64,000 nucleotides of DNA from Paragonimus westermani (lineage: Eukaryota; Platyhelminthes; Trematoda; Plagiorchiida; Troglotrematidae): positions 1 to 64,000 of the forward strand of contig QNGE01000110.1 of NCBI GenBank assembly GCA_008508345.1, in the 5' to 3' direction. The notes under the pieces are model-generated. The model did not search any database, was not told the DNA's origin, and saw only the letters and a program-made list of their open reading frames with translations. Of the stretch, positions 47,601 through 61,800 are shown in pieces. The position numbers were made by a program, and so were the translations under genes. Each line of letters starts with the position of its first letter. The first letter of the stretch is position 1.

Positions 47601-50600
47601 TCTGTTTTGATATCATATCTTGTATAATGTCCCTTACTATAATGAAAATAGTTCTACAGCTGTTAAGTGAAATGTCTAATCAGATGGGGACCTTGAAGCA
47701 TACGCCGACAACAATTTACTTACTATATGTTAGTCTTCGTGTTGTAGAACCTCAAAGTGATAATTTGCTCACTTTTCCGAAAGCGCGTTAAACTTGCGTA
47801 GAATGCAGGTAAACGAGATTAGTGTGGAAAATGACGAACGAATATACGAATCTGAAACTTATCTGAACACTAATCTCCATAACTTTTCAATGTGAACTAA
47901 TTTTCTCTGCGGAGAGACCTACGCACTGCTTTCAATGATCTCGTATTTAATCCACTTCTGTGGTTGAAACAATGGGATCTGTATACATGCTTGGGTTAGT
48001 CATTGCAGCGATAATAATTTTTATTCAATATTTGTTGTTTCATTCATGATTAAAGCTGTTCACCTTTATTATATTCTCACAATGTGTTTTCCACTGCCCT
48101 CAACTGACTGAAAGCAAGCTGGATTCACAGCAAAACTGACAAATCAACAGTGTATACATTTTATTCAAAAGAAGTAATCATAAGGGCTGTCTGGTGTGTG
48201 GTCTATTTCTCACAGGAATATATTAACCGTGTTTGATGGCTATGCAATATGTTTTGGAGAACGCTGTCGCTTAGAATACTACTTGGTTTAGTCGGTGAAA
48301 GTGTTGTCACTCTCAGTGCTAAAGGTTACTACATTGATTCATCCATCCTGTTCAATTTTCCTAAGCTATCTCAATTTTGGCACTGTGAAACATTCTTATA
48401 TCAAATGAGATTGAATGTTTTTCAGTGCATAAAACATATTTTGCCCACAGGCATTGATCCGTTTTACTATTTTTACTGCGTGTTAAGTAGGATAGTTAAT
48501 GAGTTCTTATTAATGTATACAGATCCAATTGGCTCGTAGCATTTTTCTGATAGAGCATAACAATGTCAGTGATGCCTGACTGATAAGATTAGTTTGTCAG
48601 TTAATGCGGCTGGAACGTGTTTTTGTGTAGAATGCTTGGTTGCACACTAATTTCTCTAGTAGACGTTGCTAGAACCTCAAAAGTAGTTCTCACTGGTCGT
48701 TTATTGTTCTCGAGTTGGCGAATCAAATAATTTGGTCTTTTATGAGGGAAAAACTTACACAAAAAAAAGTAAACCATTCCTATGACACACCGGCCGCACC
48801 GAAAAATGTTATATTCTCTACTAGGTGATATAGCCACGGCTAATTTAATGTAACCGTCTCTTTTCACTTGCGCAAACCCTATAGGTCTCATTGCGGTAAT
48901 GAAAAAGGTTGAATGCAAAATATAAATCTGTTTAAAGTCTTAATTGCAACGAACATAAGGTTACGGATGATGGTACACACAAACTACTGGGATTTGAAGG
49001 CAACCGTTGTAAGCGAGTAACATGTAATAAGTGAAAATCGTAAGTGACCATACTAAGACCGACAAGTGAGCACCATTTGCGGAAAGAGGATCACTAGGTT
49101 ACTATAGCAAACAATGAGCGAACGGTTGCTTATCACTTCCTGTGTATTTGTGTACTTTTGTGTATGTGATTATGCACGTGACGAAGAAGGATCAACCACT
49201 GCGTACACAATTGCCCTCCCAGATGCCAGTAGCTGAGAGGCATCGACTTTGGAGTTGAGGTTTCAAGTGATACGATAAAGGAGCGGGAATTGCCTGTTAA
49301 TAAGCAGGGCGGAAAAGATGATCAGCTGAAAGTTTACATGAAGAATTGAAGGTATACACTTAGAAAGGAAGCGCCAAAAAAGTCGTCTGGAAATACATAG
49401 GGAAATCATCGGAAAAATATAGTGTTCAGTAAAGTTTGTCTTACGTGAATGACATCCCGAATCATTCCGATGAATGAATGAGAAAACAGTAAATCAGGAA
49501 CAGAAGAGCAGTGGATGAGTATTACTTTCTCCACCAACTCGGCTAGATTTTGAAAATTTCAGGAATGAATGTGACAATAAAGACAGGATAGTCGACTGAT
49601 CTCGCTAAGCTGCTAACCCAGTTTCTAAGCAAATGTGAAAGTATCAGTCTGTGCGTACTTTTTACTTCGTTGGCCGAGTAAACTATATGGTGGACGATTC
49701 ATGGATAGTAAATAATGGATAGAAAGAAAACGCAACGGGGCTAGTGGGGTACAATCATAACAGCAGTGAACGCTGTAACGTGGTGACTCAACATCCCGAC
49801 AGACATAAACATTAGATGTTCTGTGTGCGCGAGCTAAAACTGTGTCTAGGAAACTCGTCATGAAGGTTTTCCCAAACCGGTTACTCAACCGAACAGAATT
49901 TTGACATACGCAATCAATCAAGTAGCCCACATATAGCTGGACAGTACGTTTTATTGTGACCAAGCTCTAAATCTTAAGCAGTCCAGTCCTCAAAGTAACT
50001 TTCTTATGCCACGACCGGTACGATCAGCGATGATCATGTAGCCGTTCATCATCCCCTAGGAAGAGATCTGTTGCTGCTGAATATGATTTGTACAATATTC
50101 TGTTGGCCAGTGGTAAATCCTTCTGTAGCCGGTCTGTGATTCACTCAGAATGAACAGGATTCTGCTGGTCCCTAAGCTCTATAGGTATTTCCGTGTCTCA
50201 CCTGTGAATAAGTTCAACAAACGCCATTTCTCAGATATTACAGGTCTGTTTCCAGGCTTCCACTGCCTATAAAGATAAACATACTGGGACTTACTTCTTG
50301 GTGGACCGTTTCACAATTCATCTTAACCGGCTTAGTATCATATCCACTGTTATCGATATAGTTGCAAAATTTATATGCAATAAGGCGTTGTTTGTGAAAA
50401 TGTACATAAAAAGGTAATACCACCTTCATCAATTTTCATTTTTCGTATCAAAAATAGACTGTTTGTTCTCATATTCTTCACTTTCCTCATGAGACTGTTA
50501 TGTTTACTCTGAAGGAGTTTCAGCAAACACGTTTTATCACTCGTCCGTTTCGTTGACAAGTAGAGCTTCAGTAGCACAAAACAGCACAAATGAGCGGATT

Positions 50601-53600
50601 CTGTGCTTACAGTAAGCATAGTAGTTGCACCTACTGCAAACTATAAAATCAGTGTGATAGCTTGCGTCAACTTTTTGTAGTGTGCATTGAGAATGCCAAC
50701 TTTTTAATTTGCCGACCAGTTGGATCATCTTTAAACCCTACAGTGGATACGTCACACTTTTGTAGCCAAACTCAAACATGTTCATACTTGACGCCTATTC
50801 CGTAAAAATGTCATGCTATGAAAACGGACAACCGTGGTTGAAAACTAAGCCATGTTACCTGTAAAGGTTCGGTTGGGGCAGTCACGACACGTCCATCTAT
50901 GCTAACTACGTCGACCAGGGTAGCCAGTCTATATTTGTGAGTTCATTGAGTAATTTTGGAGGACACTGTTGACCTACAGCATGCATTGCTTGACTAACAC
51001 TGTCAGGGTTCTTAAAAGCACGCACATCACTTCTGTCTCTGCACTCCTTAACCACTTGGAAATCGAATGACAGATGAAAGCACTTGTATTTGATTAGTCA
51101 AGAGGTGCCCGATTTGAACCAAATTATTGCAAAGCCAGTGTTTCAGTAAATTTGTTTACGGCGTAAAAATTAGCCCTCGATCAACTCGTCAGTTGAATGT
51201 ACTTTTAACCAGAGTTATTTGCAAACTATTGGGGCCGTTGAAGATGGATAGTTAACGGGTAACCATATGTAAACACGCTGTACTTAATGCGTGTGAACCA
51301 ATTCTTTAACTTTAATGTTTATTATTTCACACTTATTTCGGTGCTCTCAACGTCTCGATCAATGACGAGCAACAAGTCTGGCGTAACACGTTGTTGTTAC
51401 TAACACTGATGTTTGATTAAGGTTCACTAGTGATACTATGAAAGTGTTCGTTTGACCAGGGAATCACTAATACTTAAACTTGTGACTAGGTTAACATGGA
51501 GATTATGCACAGGTTGGGTGTACCAAACCATTTCAACATACTGTGAAGAAAGATATAACGGAAGACAAGTTAATATTTCTTCAAGGCAAACGCTGAACGA
51601 AACTAGCCACGGAACTCAGTGACCAGATAAATAGTATAACATGAGCAAGCATATGAACTTCTTGTCGCTCAATAAATTGTGATAAAAGACGGAGACCGTC
51701 TGCCTTTGGTAATAAGACTGGTAATCATTCAAAGCAACAAGAAATAGCACCAGACGTAGATGGAACGATAATCCGCAAATTGTGTACTCATTATGCTCAA
51801 TGTGACCAAACCGCATATTCACTTTTCAGCTCGTCTTTTTGGTGACATATCTTCGATAGTGTGTCAACATAACGAACGTTTGCTATATTTTTCAGCACTT
51901 TCAAAGGTTGCTTCTTGTTGAAAACGAACCCTCGGGAAACGATAGTTTGAGTATAAGCTTGAAATGGACTGCATAAAAAGAAGTTAGATTTTTAGTGATG
52001 AAATACTCGGTTAAAAAACGGACCACAAGTATTTTACACTTGATTGGCAAGTCACATAACATTCCTCGGGAATTAAACTAATCAAGGTGCATTGTGGATC
52101 GGTAGTCGGAATATAGACATGACCTGCAACAAAAACGTTTATTCCAGCGTTTAGTTTATTAGCCTAAAGAAAACGCTGAAATGTTTAGATATAACTAGAC
52201 GCTTGTTAACAGTTGCTACCTCCTTTTTTATCCAGAAGTTAAGCTCAAACTTGCAATCCCTCATGCACGAATTAGCTGGCATTTTTTCAAATGAATATCT
52301 TTAGAATTCACTGCATATCAAGTCAACTGTTACTGATATAATGGGCACTGAGATGCGTGTGGTATGAAGTACACACTGAATGCGTCTTTGTGCTGCTCAA
52401 TAAAATATGAGTACAAATAACGCTATGTGAAATCCAACTGACGCATCACTGACTCCAAAGTACAACGCATTCCAGACCAGCAAAATTGCTTACATTTGTC
52501 AAATCACCCTATAGTCTCAGGAGGAGATGATAACCATGAATTCAACTCCGGGCAGCCAACTGCAATTTGGGCTTGTCGGTCAAGGTGAAGAAACAGACCT
52601 CCAAATTTTCCAGCCAGTGGTTGATAGAAGTGTATCAAAAAAAGCGGGCCAGAGTTCATATTACAGCCATGGGGAGATACCTACAAACGACGAGCTCCAG
52701 ACACAGAAATATTCAGGTCAACCTTTTACCCCGAACAGGACTGATGAAAGTGTTTGCCTGAATGTTGATGCTCAGTAAAGCAGAAGTCCAACTCGGTTTT
52801 TTCGAACCAAATCCCGGGTTGCCGATCGGTGATCTACCAACCACTCGTCCTGCGCACTATTCCGGAGTCAATATACAAACACGTTCAACAGGATTGTTGT
52901 GGTTACCGAGTCGTCTTCTGTTTCTTGATACTCTTATTTAGTCTGCACTATTGTCTGCAACACAGTGGAGAGATTTCCATAGAATCTTTTCAAAACAAAG
53001 ATTTCCGACAGCAATGCAGACTAGAAAAATTTCCATATTTGGCATAATTCATTTAATAGTTACAGCCAGTTCATATCAGATTGGTGCAAAGGTTATATTA
53101 AACGCTATGCTGTCGCTTACAAAACGCACCTGAGTTTGTTGATTATAGCTTTTTAGGCACCCTTCGGGATTTTCAGATGTGGCATCAGTGTTCGTAACGA
53201 TAACATTTTTACAGCCAAGTTTTGTTACTGGTTCTTACAAAATTAACCTGTTATTTTCACTCACCGTGTAGGGTTGCATATGATCGCGACATAACTCGTT
53301 CCAACAAACGTTGTGAAGCAGAACTGTTTTCGGTATTTTTCCTGGGCTAACACAGTTACGGAGTAAAATGTGTTTAGACGTACAGTTCCCTGCATTCTTT
53401 CCCAAGCGAGCCAAATCTGAGTGCGTCACCAAAAAGACCGAGGAATGTTTCAAGGGCTCAGTAACTATTAACATTGTAAATAAATTATAGACTTCAAAGA
53501 AATAGGTTGGACTTTGACTGCAAGATGTTTCACACGTTTAAAGCTTAACACTAACGTATGGTAAGATTAAGCGTGGTTTATCCACGGCCACGGAACTTGA

Positions 53601-55651
53601 AATAATTGCGCATTTTTTATGAGAACGTAGGTTCTTGTTTCAGGGAAATTTGGATAGTAGGGACCAAAGCAACTCGATGTGAGTAACATATTAAACGAGT
53701 TGTCCACGTCCACCCCAGTGACAGTAACTTGTATTCACCACTCAGCAATCTTGTGGTAACCTATAGTACTAGTTAAATATTTGTTGCCAATAAACAAAAC
53801 GAAACCGATCAACAAAGTAACAAGGCGGTTAAAAAATGCTGTATATCGTCCAGGATTTTAGAAACACAATTGTGTAACACTACCTTACAATTCCCATGCA
53901 GTACAGTAAGATTAATAGCATGTCTTTCAATTATCCTACGGAAATCGTTGACTTTTGGTAGATCTTTTAATGAGTTCCAGCCTCTTTTCTTCATTGATCG
54001 CAGCTTTCTATCACTCATCGTTTGGTGGAAGCATTTCAGTAATGATGCTATCCACCAGAAAAGAAAAGCACATGTAATTTGTCAAACTGCTCTCACCGAA
54101 GCATGCTGATTCACAGTCCTGCACTGACTTTGTTCTCTGAGATATTTTGCTGGCGTTTGGCCACTTTCAGCAGTCAATGGTGGCAGAAGGTCTGAGACGA
54201 CAGATCCGGAGGAGTTAGGAAGTAATGCGTATACGTCCTTGTGCCATTGTGAACGACCTGGGTACGTTGGGGCGTTTGCTCACCTAAATCGGTTGGGAGG
54301 TTTACTCTAGATAGAAAAATTTGGTTTCGACTCTCAAAATTGTTTGGACTAGGGTTTTTGCAGAACAGTCATTATATGTACATCATTGGAAGCATGCCAC
54401 CAAAGAGTTTTCAGCAATCACCATTGAGCAATAAGTTTGGTTTGTCAACACAAATCCACCTTTTAGTAGAATGCGTCCACCAATTATTGTTTAGTTACTG
54501 TCAGGTTCGTTTATGATACGTGACACATTTCCTTGTTGTTGTCGTCTAGTTTACGTTTATCTCCTTGCCGGCTGAAAATTTTTGTTCACGTGTGAACCGG
54601 CACCGTCGATCTACCGTCACATTGCTCTGGAACGTTTTGGATTGTGTGGATATCGCTCAGTGTTGTTAGTTTTGTCAACGTGAGGGTAGTCCATAATTGT
54701 CTGTGTTAATGGGGGAAAGCCAGAGCCCCCTCCGCTTTGAGCGTCAGGTTGTGTAAGACTCATGTAAACAAATACGAGGGAATTTCCTAGATATTTTCTT
54801 TCACTTCTGCAATTGGTGTCCGATTTCATTAAAATAAACGGTTCTCCTGTTGTGAACCGAGAAGGCAGATGGCACAGAAGTTTTTTATTTGGGGAAACTA
54901 ATACACGACTTATGCGTCTCAACGAAACTACGTACATAGACACTCAGTTGCACACCACATTCGTCTGAAGATGCTCCAGTCGCTTTGGACACTATGTCTC
55001 AGTTCTGTCATGTGGCGGAAGCCATTCTACGTTATGCTGCCCACTAATGATCTTTCCCGTATCTCTCTCGTATTGATCCGCGATTATATCGACCCATGCT
55101 GCTACTGAACAGTGGTGTAAGTAGTATGATGCGACCGTCTATCTTCACTACACTACGACAAAACGTTCTATGAAATGTCACATACAATGTCATGTTTTTG
55201 GTAGAGCTACTTTATTTGCGGTGTAGCTGTTAGCAAGCACAACCACGGCCAACAGCTTCTAATATATTTATCAGTGTCACAGCCACAGATTAACTGTATA
55301 GGCCGACACTAACTGATATAAACTGATTTTACATAATGCATCAAGCAGACTGTTTCATGAACTATGCGACGGTGAAAGTACGATATCCGTATTTCATCTG
55401 TCACACGCGTGAACCATTATTTTCTTCTCCGACTTATTTTATTAATCCATATTGTGTGACGACTGCAAAATCATTGGTCCTTCAATTTTTTGTTCAGACT
55501 TTCTGTAAGTTGAGTCCGTTTAGAAATGTCACCTCTGAAATGTAGTTCCTTGACCCATTTCGGGCTGATCGAGCAAGTTATGTGAGACAGCAATCCCATG
55601 AGGACAAATGCATTTTGTAGGTTAACTGGCAGCTATCTAATATTTTGAGAA
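41601..55651. other. Intergenic stretch, no supported gene
   Basis: No family motif was recognised in any frame. The 111-codon frame at 43094-43429, the 108-codon frame at 46535-46861 (preceded by a splice-acceptor-like TCTTCATCTGCAG) and two overlapping plus frames at 52527-52778 were inspected and left unassigned. No long repeat or array was seen. Confidence 0.45.
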
Positions 55652-55822
55652 AGCCATTTTGGTCGAAAACTTATGATACACAAACCTCTTAAGTTTAACG
55701 TGAGGTCAGTGAATCAGCCACCACAGTGCTCGGTCTGCAAACGAGACAACCATGGATTAACTTGCTGTCCCGTTTAAGAGATGCCAGATAATAGAGTTGA
55801 CTTGAAATTGAATCAAGAATAA
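55652..55822 (+). pseudogene. Decayed retrotransposon gag zinc knuckle, BEL/Pao-like
   Basis: In one plus frame F-G-R-K-L-M is followed by Q-P-P-Q and a complete CX2CX4HX4C knuckle: Cys codons at 55727 and 55736, His at 55751 and Cys at 55766. Then come C-P-V, a stop codon (TAA, 55775), E-M-P-D-N-R-V-D-L-K. In BEL/Pao gag proteins the knuckle C-x2-C-x3-4-H-x-L-x2-C is typically followed by F-x-x-M-x3-E-R. The order and spacing fit, except that the stop replaces the expected residue. No polymerase region was found nearby, so it is an isolated fossil. A chance knuckle cannot be excluded. Confidence 0.45.
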
Positions 55823-58800
55823 TAGTTTGACTTAAAAAGAAGTGACATAAAAGTTCCTTTGAACGACTCGATGCAATCAAGTGCGAGTTGTTTTCAGCTT
55901 TAGGAACCTAGGGTTACTTGAGAAACGTGTGAGGCCGACAAAAAAGCGATCAACCCGGAACACCTTCTAAGCAAAAAGTTATATTTTATCGGGATTATTT
56001 CACCCTCAACATGAGCATCTCTTAAAAACGGACGAACCCTGTCAGAAATTAGTAATGGTTGAGATAAATTAAGTGTTAACAATTAAGTGATCGTATAGGC
56101 ACATACTGAGGATCAAACTTGCAGATTACTAGGTTCGCATAGCCAATTACATTTTCACATTGTGGGACAAATTATTGAAGGTAAGAATGGAATCTTATTA
56201 CTGGTCAACTTAACCGACTGCGCACAGGTGCTTTGAAATTAGTGAGGTGAATACGTTTCAAAACGGACTGAAAAGAAAACTACTCGGGAGTTTCATATCT
56301 GGTATGAAACCCATTGTGTATTAAAAATTCGACTGCCTTCAACTACTCCAATGCTGGCTATCTCGAAGTCGTCTTTTTTCTTGTGGTTAAATACATTTTC
56401 GATTATTCTTTCGGATTCACCGTTTTTTCGTTATTTTACTGTGCATTCAGGTAACCACTATAAGACTTGAAACTACTGTATAGTTAGTTACCGTGTGCAT
56501 ACAGAATATAAACTTTTGGGGTCATCGATGATGCTGAACAATTGGTGTTATTGGTATTCTTGCAGTCAGTAGCTAACCTGATTTTTGTCCACAAGTTTGC
56601 TTAAGTGTTCAATAGTGAGCGTACCGAGTAAACTGTAGCGGACAGCCCCGTTCACCAAGTGGACAGTGCACAGTTATGAAACTTCAGTCCATTGTGGTGG
56701 CTATATCAGTCAAAAAACTGCAACAATGTGAAGCAAACTATTAAAAATGATTTTGCTAAATCGGTTTCACGGATAAAAATACGTAAAACCTGCGTTTCTG
56801 TCCTTGGTGTACTACCACCAGTAAGAATAGAAAAAAACATGATTTTATTTGAGATAGAACGGTAGATTAATGTCTCAAAATACAAGAAATGTTTCATCTC
56901 AATAACTTTCACGATTATGACTTGATTATGCACACTTTTGACTGTGCACAAAGCAATCGTCTATACATTTCCGCATTTAACAACAATCACACAATTTACC
57001 TTGTTCCTGCAACACCGGGCATGTGTTTAGTAACACTAACGGTGTTTCTTACAGCCACCGCCACAATACAAATGACCATTTTATCTGATTACATTACAGT
57101 TAGAATGCTTTTTTTCAGTAAAACTTGAGAACGACATGTCAGTCTTAGACTTTCTTCAAGTTATTCGTCCATTTCGGAGTTGATGGGAGAGATGACCAAA
57201 CGCAACAAGCGTCACAACTCTATTCACACACTCTCAAATACTTTTTCAAGTTTCGTATACATATATTTAAGTGGTAAAGCCTTAAGAACTTGATTTCACA
57301 CCGGATTTGGAAGATTGCGGCAGGCGAAATAATTTGCTGAAGTGTTTTAATAAAACTGAAAATTCTCGATATTCAGACTAACTGCTGCAAATATATGTCT
57401 ACTTCATATAAAGGAGCTTTGTGATGCCGACTTTCGTTATTCGATGGTGTATTAACACATGAGCTGGTGAAAACTAAATTTTCGGGAAAAAACTCGGTTA
57501 ATCAGCTGAGCTGCCACTCCTTCAGACTATCCCTAGGGAGTGGTAAATTTTGCTTCATTTGACGAATTTGATTAAGTTTTCAGTATGATATCTAAACTTC
57601 AAATACGGCAGTGGAAATAATCAATCAATCAGAAGAATTCCCTGCACCAACATTAAACGTGTTTCCAAATATTTGAAACTTCTGTACACTAACACACGAA
57701 ATAATTAGGTGGCAAATTTGCTGGTAATTGTCAGTACTCCGTTAAAAGCTGCGTTTTATCCCAACTTTTCTGTCGCGATGAGCGTTTCCACTCAGTTTCA
57801 TTCTGTGGTAATTCGTAGGACTCGAACCCCACCTGTGTTCTGCTGTTCAGTATCGCATCACGATATGAAAGCCTGTATGTGAACTCGCGTCCACCTTTTC
57901 ACGGTGTAAATGTTACTTACTGCGACGCAAGCATCATAATAGACGCAACTGCACAATAACAACCAGTGCAGCCACAAGTGAGTTAGATGAGACAAGGTTC
58001 CTACTATCACAAGGTAATCCGAATAAGACTTAGCCTAAGCAGTCATGTGACTTTAAGCTGATGCGGAGCTTAAATCCTGAAAAAACTGCATACAGTTAAG
58101 AGACCATCACTGGCTCTATTCTGTGCAATCGCTGAGCGCAAGCATAAACCACTGCTGAATGACACTGAGCGTTTTCTTACGAAATTTGGATTGTACGTAT
58201 TTTACGGTGCAGGTCAGGGTCACGCGAGCGCCATTTCACTTTGTAGCCGACGCTTAGCGCCTCATGTCGAGTTGGATGAAAAGTTGGATAACCGAGAGGA
58301 ATAGTTCCCTTACTGATGATCTGCTTTCATACTATAATTAAACAAGCACCATTAAGTCATGCATCTATTAAATAAGACGTACTCTATGCTGAAAGCTTAG
58401 CTTTGAGTTAGCGGGAGAAGATAGAAAGGACTGGTAGCCCACAAATATTGTACAGTTCAACATGGCTAGCACTTCCAGCAAGTAGTAAAGTGGCTGATTT
58501 TACCTGCATACTGTGAGCTAAGCGTACGGAGTTAGTTGAGGCACCGGGGTGTACCCCCTGTAACGCCTCTAATTAAGCTTGGACAATGTAATTATCTGAC
58601 TCGCAGGAAAAAGTACTTCGATGAGAGAGGCTATAAAGAGGAGTGAATTTTGCAGCAGTAACAATGCGTAGGAAAATGATAGCAGTGACTTGTGGGTCTG
58701 CAACTGTTTGACACATGCATCACGATAAAACCTTGTTGATGAGCGCCGTTTTGGTAGCCGAAAAAGTCGACGTGTCAATATCTGGGAGTTTTTGGCAGCA

Positions 58801-61800
58801 GACACAAGTGTCAAGCTAAGGATCCAGTGTTTAAGAAACTGTTCTCACTGTGTGTAATTTATACCGGCCCTTACCTGACGTATAGAGGAATAGTAGCTAT
58901 TAGAATTCAAAACATCAGTTGCTGTCACATTATTTACACCACAGTGGAGTGCAGTCTGAGAAGGAAAGTTTGCTTATATGACGGTTTCTCTGTACCATGA
59001 AGTAAGATTTGCAGAAACAAAGTAGAACTTCTGTGCACTGATAAACAAAAGGAACTGTCCATTTTAAATAAGATTTTGAAATTCTGAGATGGATTCATTA
59101 ACAAACAGACGGGCAAAATACTGAAAGTAATATCACATGTAACGGCATTTTGCAATTTCCTTATGCTAGACAAAGCCATGATCAAGAATAACCACACCAT
59201 AGTAAAAATTGATGGGAAATGCTATGTTTGATCAAAACTAATTTTTTCTGTATTAGTTGTAACATGATATTCAGAAAGAAGGGAAGATTACGTTCAAACG
59301 CTTAGGTTGGCTTATTCCAACTGTGTTCAGGGTACTTACACCTTGCTGACCACCGTGTGCAGAAGTCGCTCATATGGATAGTGAAATAAACACGGTCGTT
59401 TTTCACTTCTACGTACAGACTGACGCTCCCCACAAATGTTAAAAGGCCAGCCAGCAAAAGATATTTGTCTCTTAATGGAGCAGGCAGACGCCAAATTACC
59501 GCTTTATTTGTAAACTGATAATGTGCTAGGTTGCCTGTCCGTTTGGGCAGTTGTTGCATTTTGTAATTTTGCGTCTTGTTTCACTTGGCCGAATAATTGA
59601 ATAAATCATCATTTTTGCTGTATTCTATATCAGTCGTTTTGGCCACATGCAACGGCAAACCAATGGCCAAAACAAGATAGATGGCATAAATAGGTTAAAT
59701 AGATACTTACCTTCTTATCATATTCTGTATGTCCGTTTGTCGCTGCAATGTTCTGTGGTATATAAAGTTCAGCGGCCCTTTAGAAGGGGTTACCCAGAAT
59801 GAAATAAAACTTGTAAACGATGTGCGTCTTTTGCTGGCAGTTGTCTTCTCTGCAAATCTTTAGAGATGTACCCTCGTGACCAAACATAAAAAGCAAACCT
59901 CGCTGGCGACTCTGTTGTTAACTATTCAGCAAACGCAAGTTACGCTTGACTGCGCTGCCAGATCGACCAGTGCTAATCTCAAACATTCAATGTGAGACAT
60001 TGTCAGATGATTTTGCCATCTAACCTTTCAACTATAAACACAAACTGGAAGCAACTTACACGAAGTGCAGATTAGTAATAATGAAAACCCGTTTTAACAA
60101 TACTATCAGTTGCACAATACTGTCGCATCAGTGAAAATGATCAGTCATAATTTCTCTAACCTGTAAGGATTTAGACGAACTCTCAGATAACAGCAGTCAC
60201 AGTTCCGAAATGTAGCTGACCTAATAGTCAGTATTTCATTATATTATTTGCTGCTAACACCACTACGCAATATATCTTGTTGAACAATAAACACTGACCT
60301 ATACCAGTTCTTCAACACCATGCTATCGACGATGAAATTAACAGGTAATCACATCGGACCCAAGGGGATTTAACATTTTTTAGGAACAGATAATGCATTC
60401 TTGGAATGATCATAAGATCTTTTACACAAAAATGCGATCCACTGTACCACATACCGCTTAACGTAATCATTGTCCAGCTCCATCTAATGACTAACATAAG
60501 ATCATTTCTGCTGTTATCCATAGATCTGTTAAAATATTTGCCGTAAAACGTGATTGAATTTTGTCTTAATCTACAGGTTGCAATTTCAAAGGACGCTCAA
60601 AATTGGGAACACTAAGTAGCACCAGCTTCAGAACGTTTTCATAGACACCGAACTATCTAGTGTGTATGGTTCACTATCAATATTACAGCTCTTAGCAATC
60701 TCAAGGCACAACTAGATGCTGGCACGTCATTATGATGAGAGGCTTTGTAGACCAAGTCATGTATTTGTTTCAGTGGATGGCGTACAAAGTAAAACACTTA
60801 AACACTTGCCAAAGTGGGGATGGTGGCGGGATCAGCACATATATCAGCTAACAAATACGCCATAAGTGAAGTTTGCCTTACTCAATGCAACTGAGTTTCG
60901 CAGCTCTTCTACACGATTTCTTCCCATTTTATAATTTCCAATCATTACGTGGTCGCCGTGTCGTAATGAACAAAAAAGGATTATGAGTTTATTTTACTTT
61001 ATTGTTATAACGTAGTATCGTAGTACGCCACCGTATCATTATATCATTCCGTTGCACCACATACGGCAGTGTCAGTGCCGTCAAATTCTAGTAACAGCTG
61101 CCCTGTACAACAGTACCAGTTTAGGATTCGCTTACTTAAGATATTCGAACAACCTGCAACAACGCTAACGTTAAGTCATCCAACTGAAGCCCGTTGAAAC
61201 AAATGAAACCGATCCGATCCACACACGTCAGGAATGAACCTGCCAACCAACCGTGCATACTATAGCACGTTAGAGGCGCCCATCGCAGTCGGCACTAAAC
61301 GGTGGACGATGAGTACTCATACAGAGAAATTAAGGTTTGCATCCCTTTAGTATGTCAATTCATATGGTTAATTTCATAGTACCAACTAAGCCACTAATCC
61401 AAAGCCCAAAGGTAAGACTAAATTCATGTCACATTTGATATGGTGGAGTATTCAGTATGCCTCTTCATTTGACAACACGCTGTGTAGCGTAATACTCCGA
61501 TGTCTTAACTTTGAATAGTCAGGGAGCTCGAATATGAAATAAAAACTCCTACGTAACTAAGCAGTTCTGCTTCACAGTAGAAGGAATGGGATTCATGAAT
61601 GTGCATCAGTATCATCACTAAATGGTATCAGTGGCGCACACAAAACCATAGCATTTTTAGCTGATTAGTCCAGTAAAAAAACGAAGAACTTAGCAAAAGG
61701 CCGGAAATTATAATTCTGTTCAGCCCTAATTGTGCAACGTCAACTCACTTTGAATAATCCGTCATCTCAACGGGTTTTTGTCACCAACCTGTGTATAGGG

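Noticed and set aside
57800..57860. Reverse-strand tRNA gene suggested by CTCGAACCCC
   Set aside because: The T-stem does not pair, and no anticodon or acceptor stem could be drawn.
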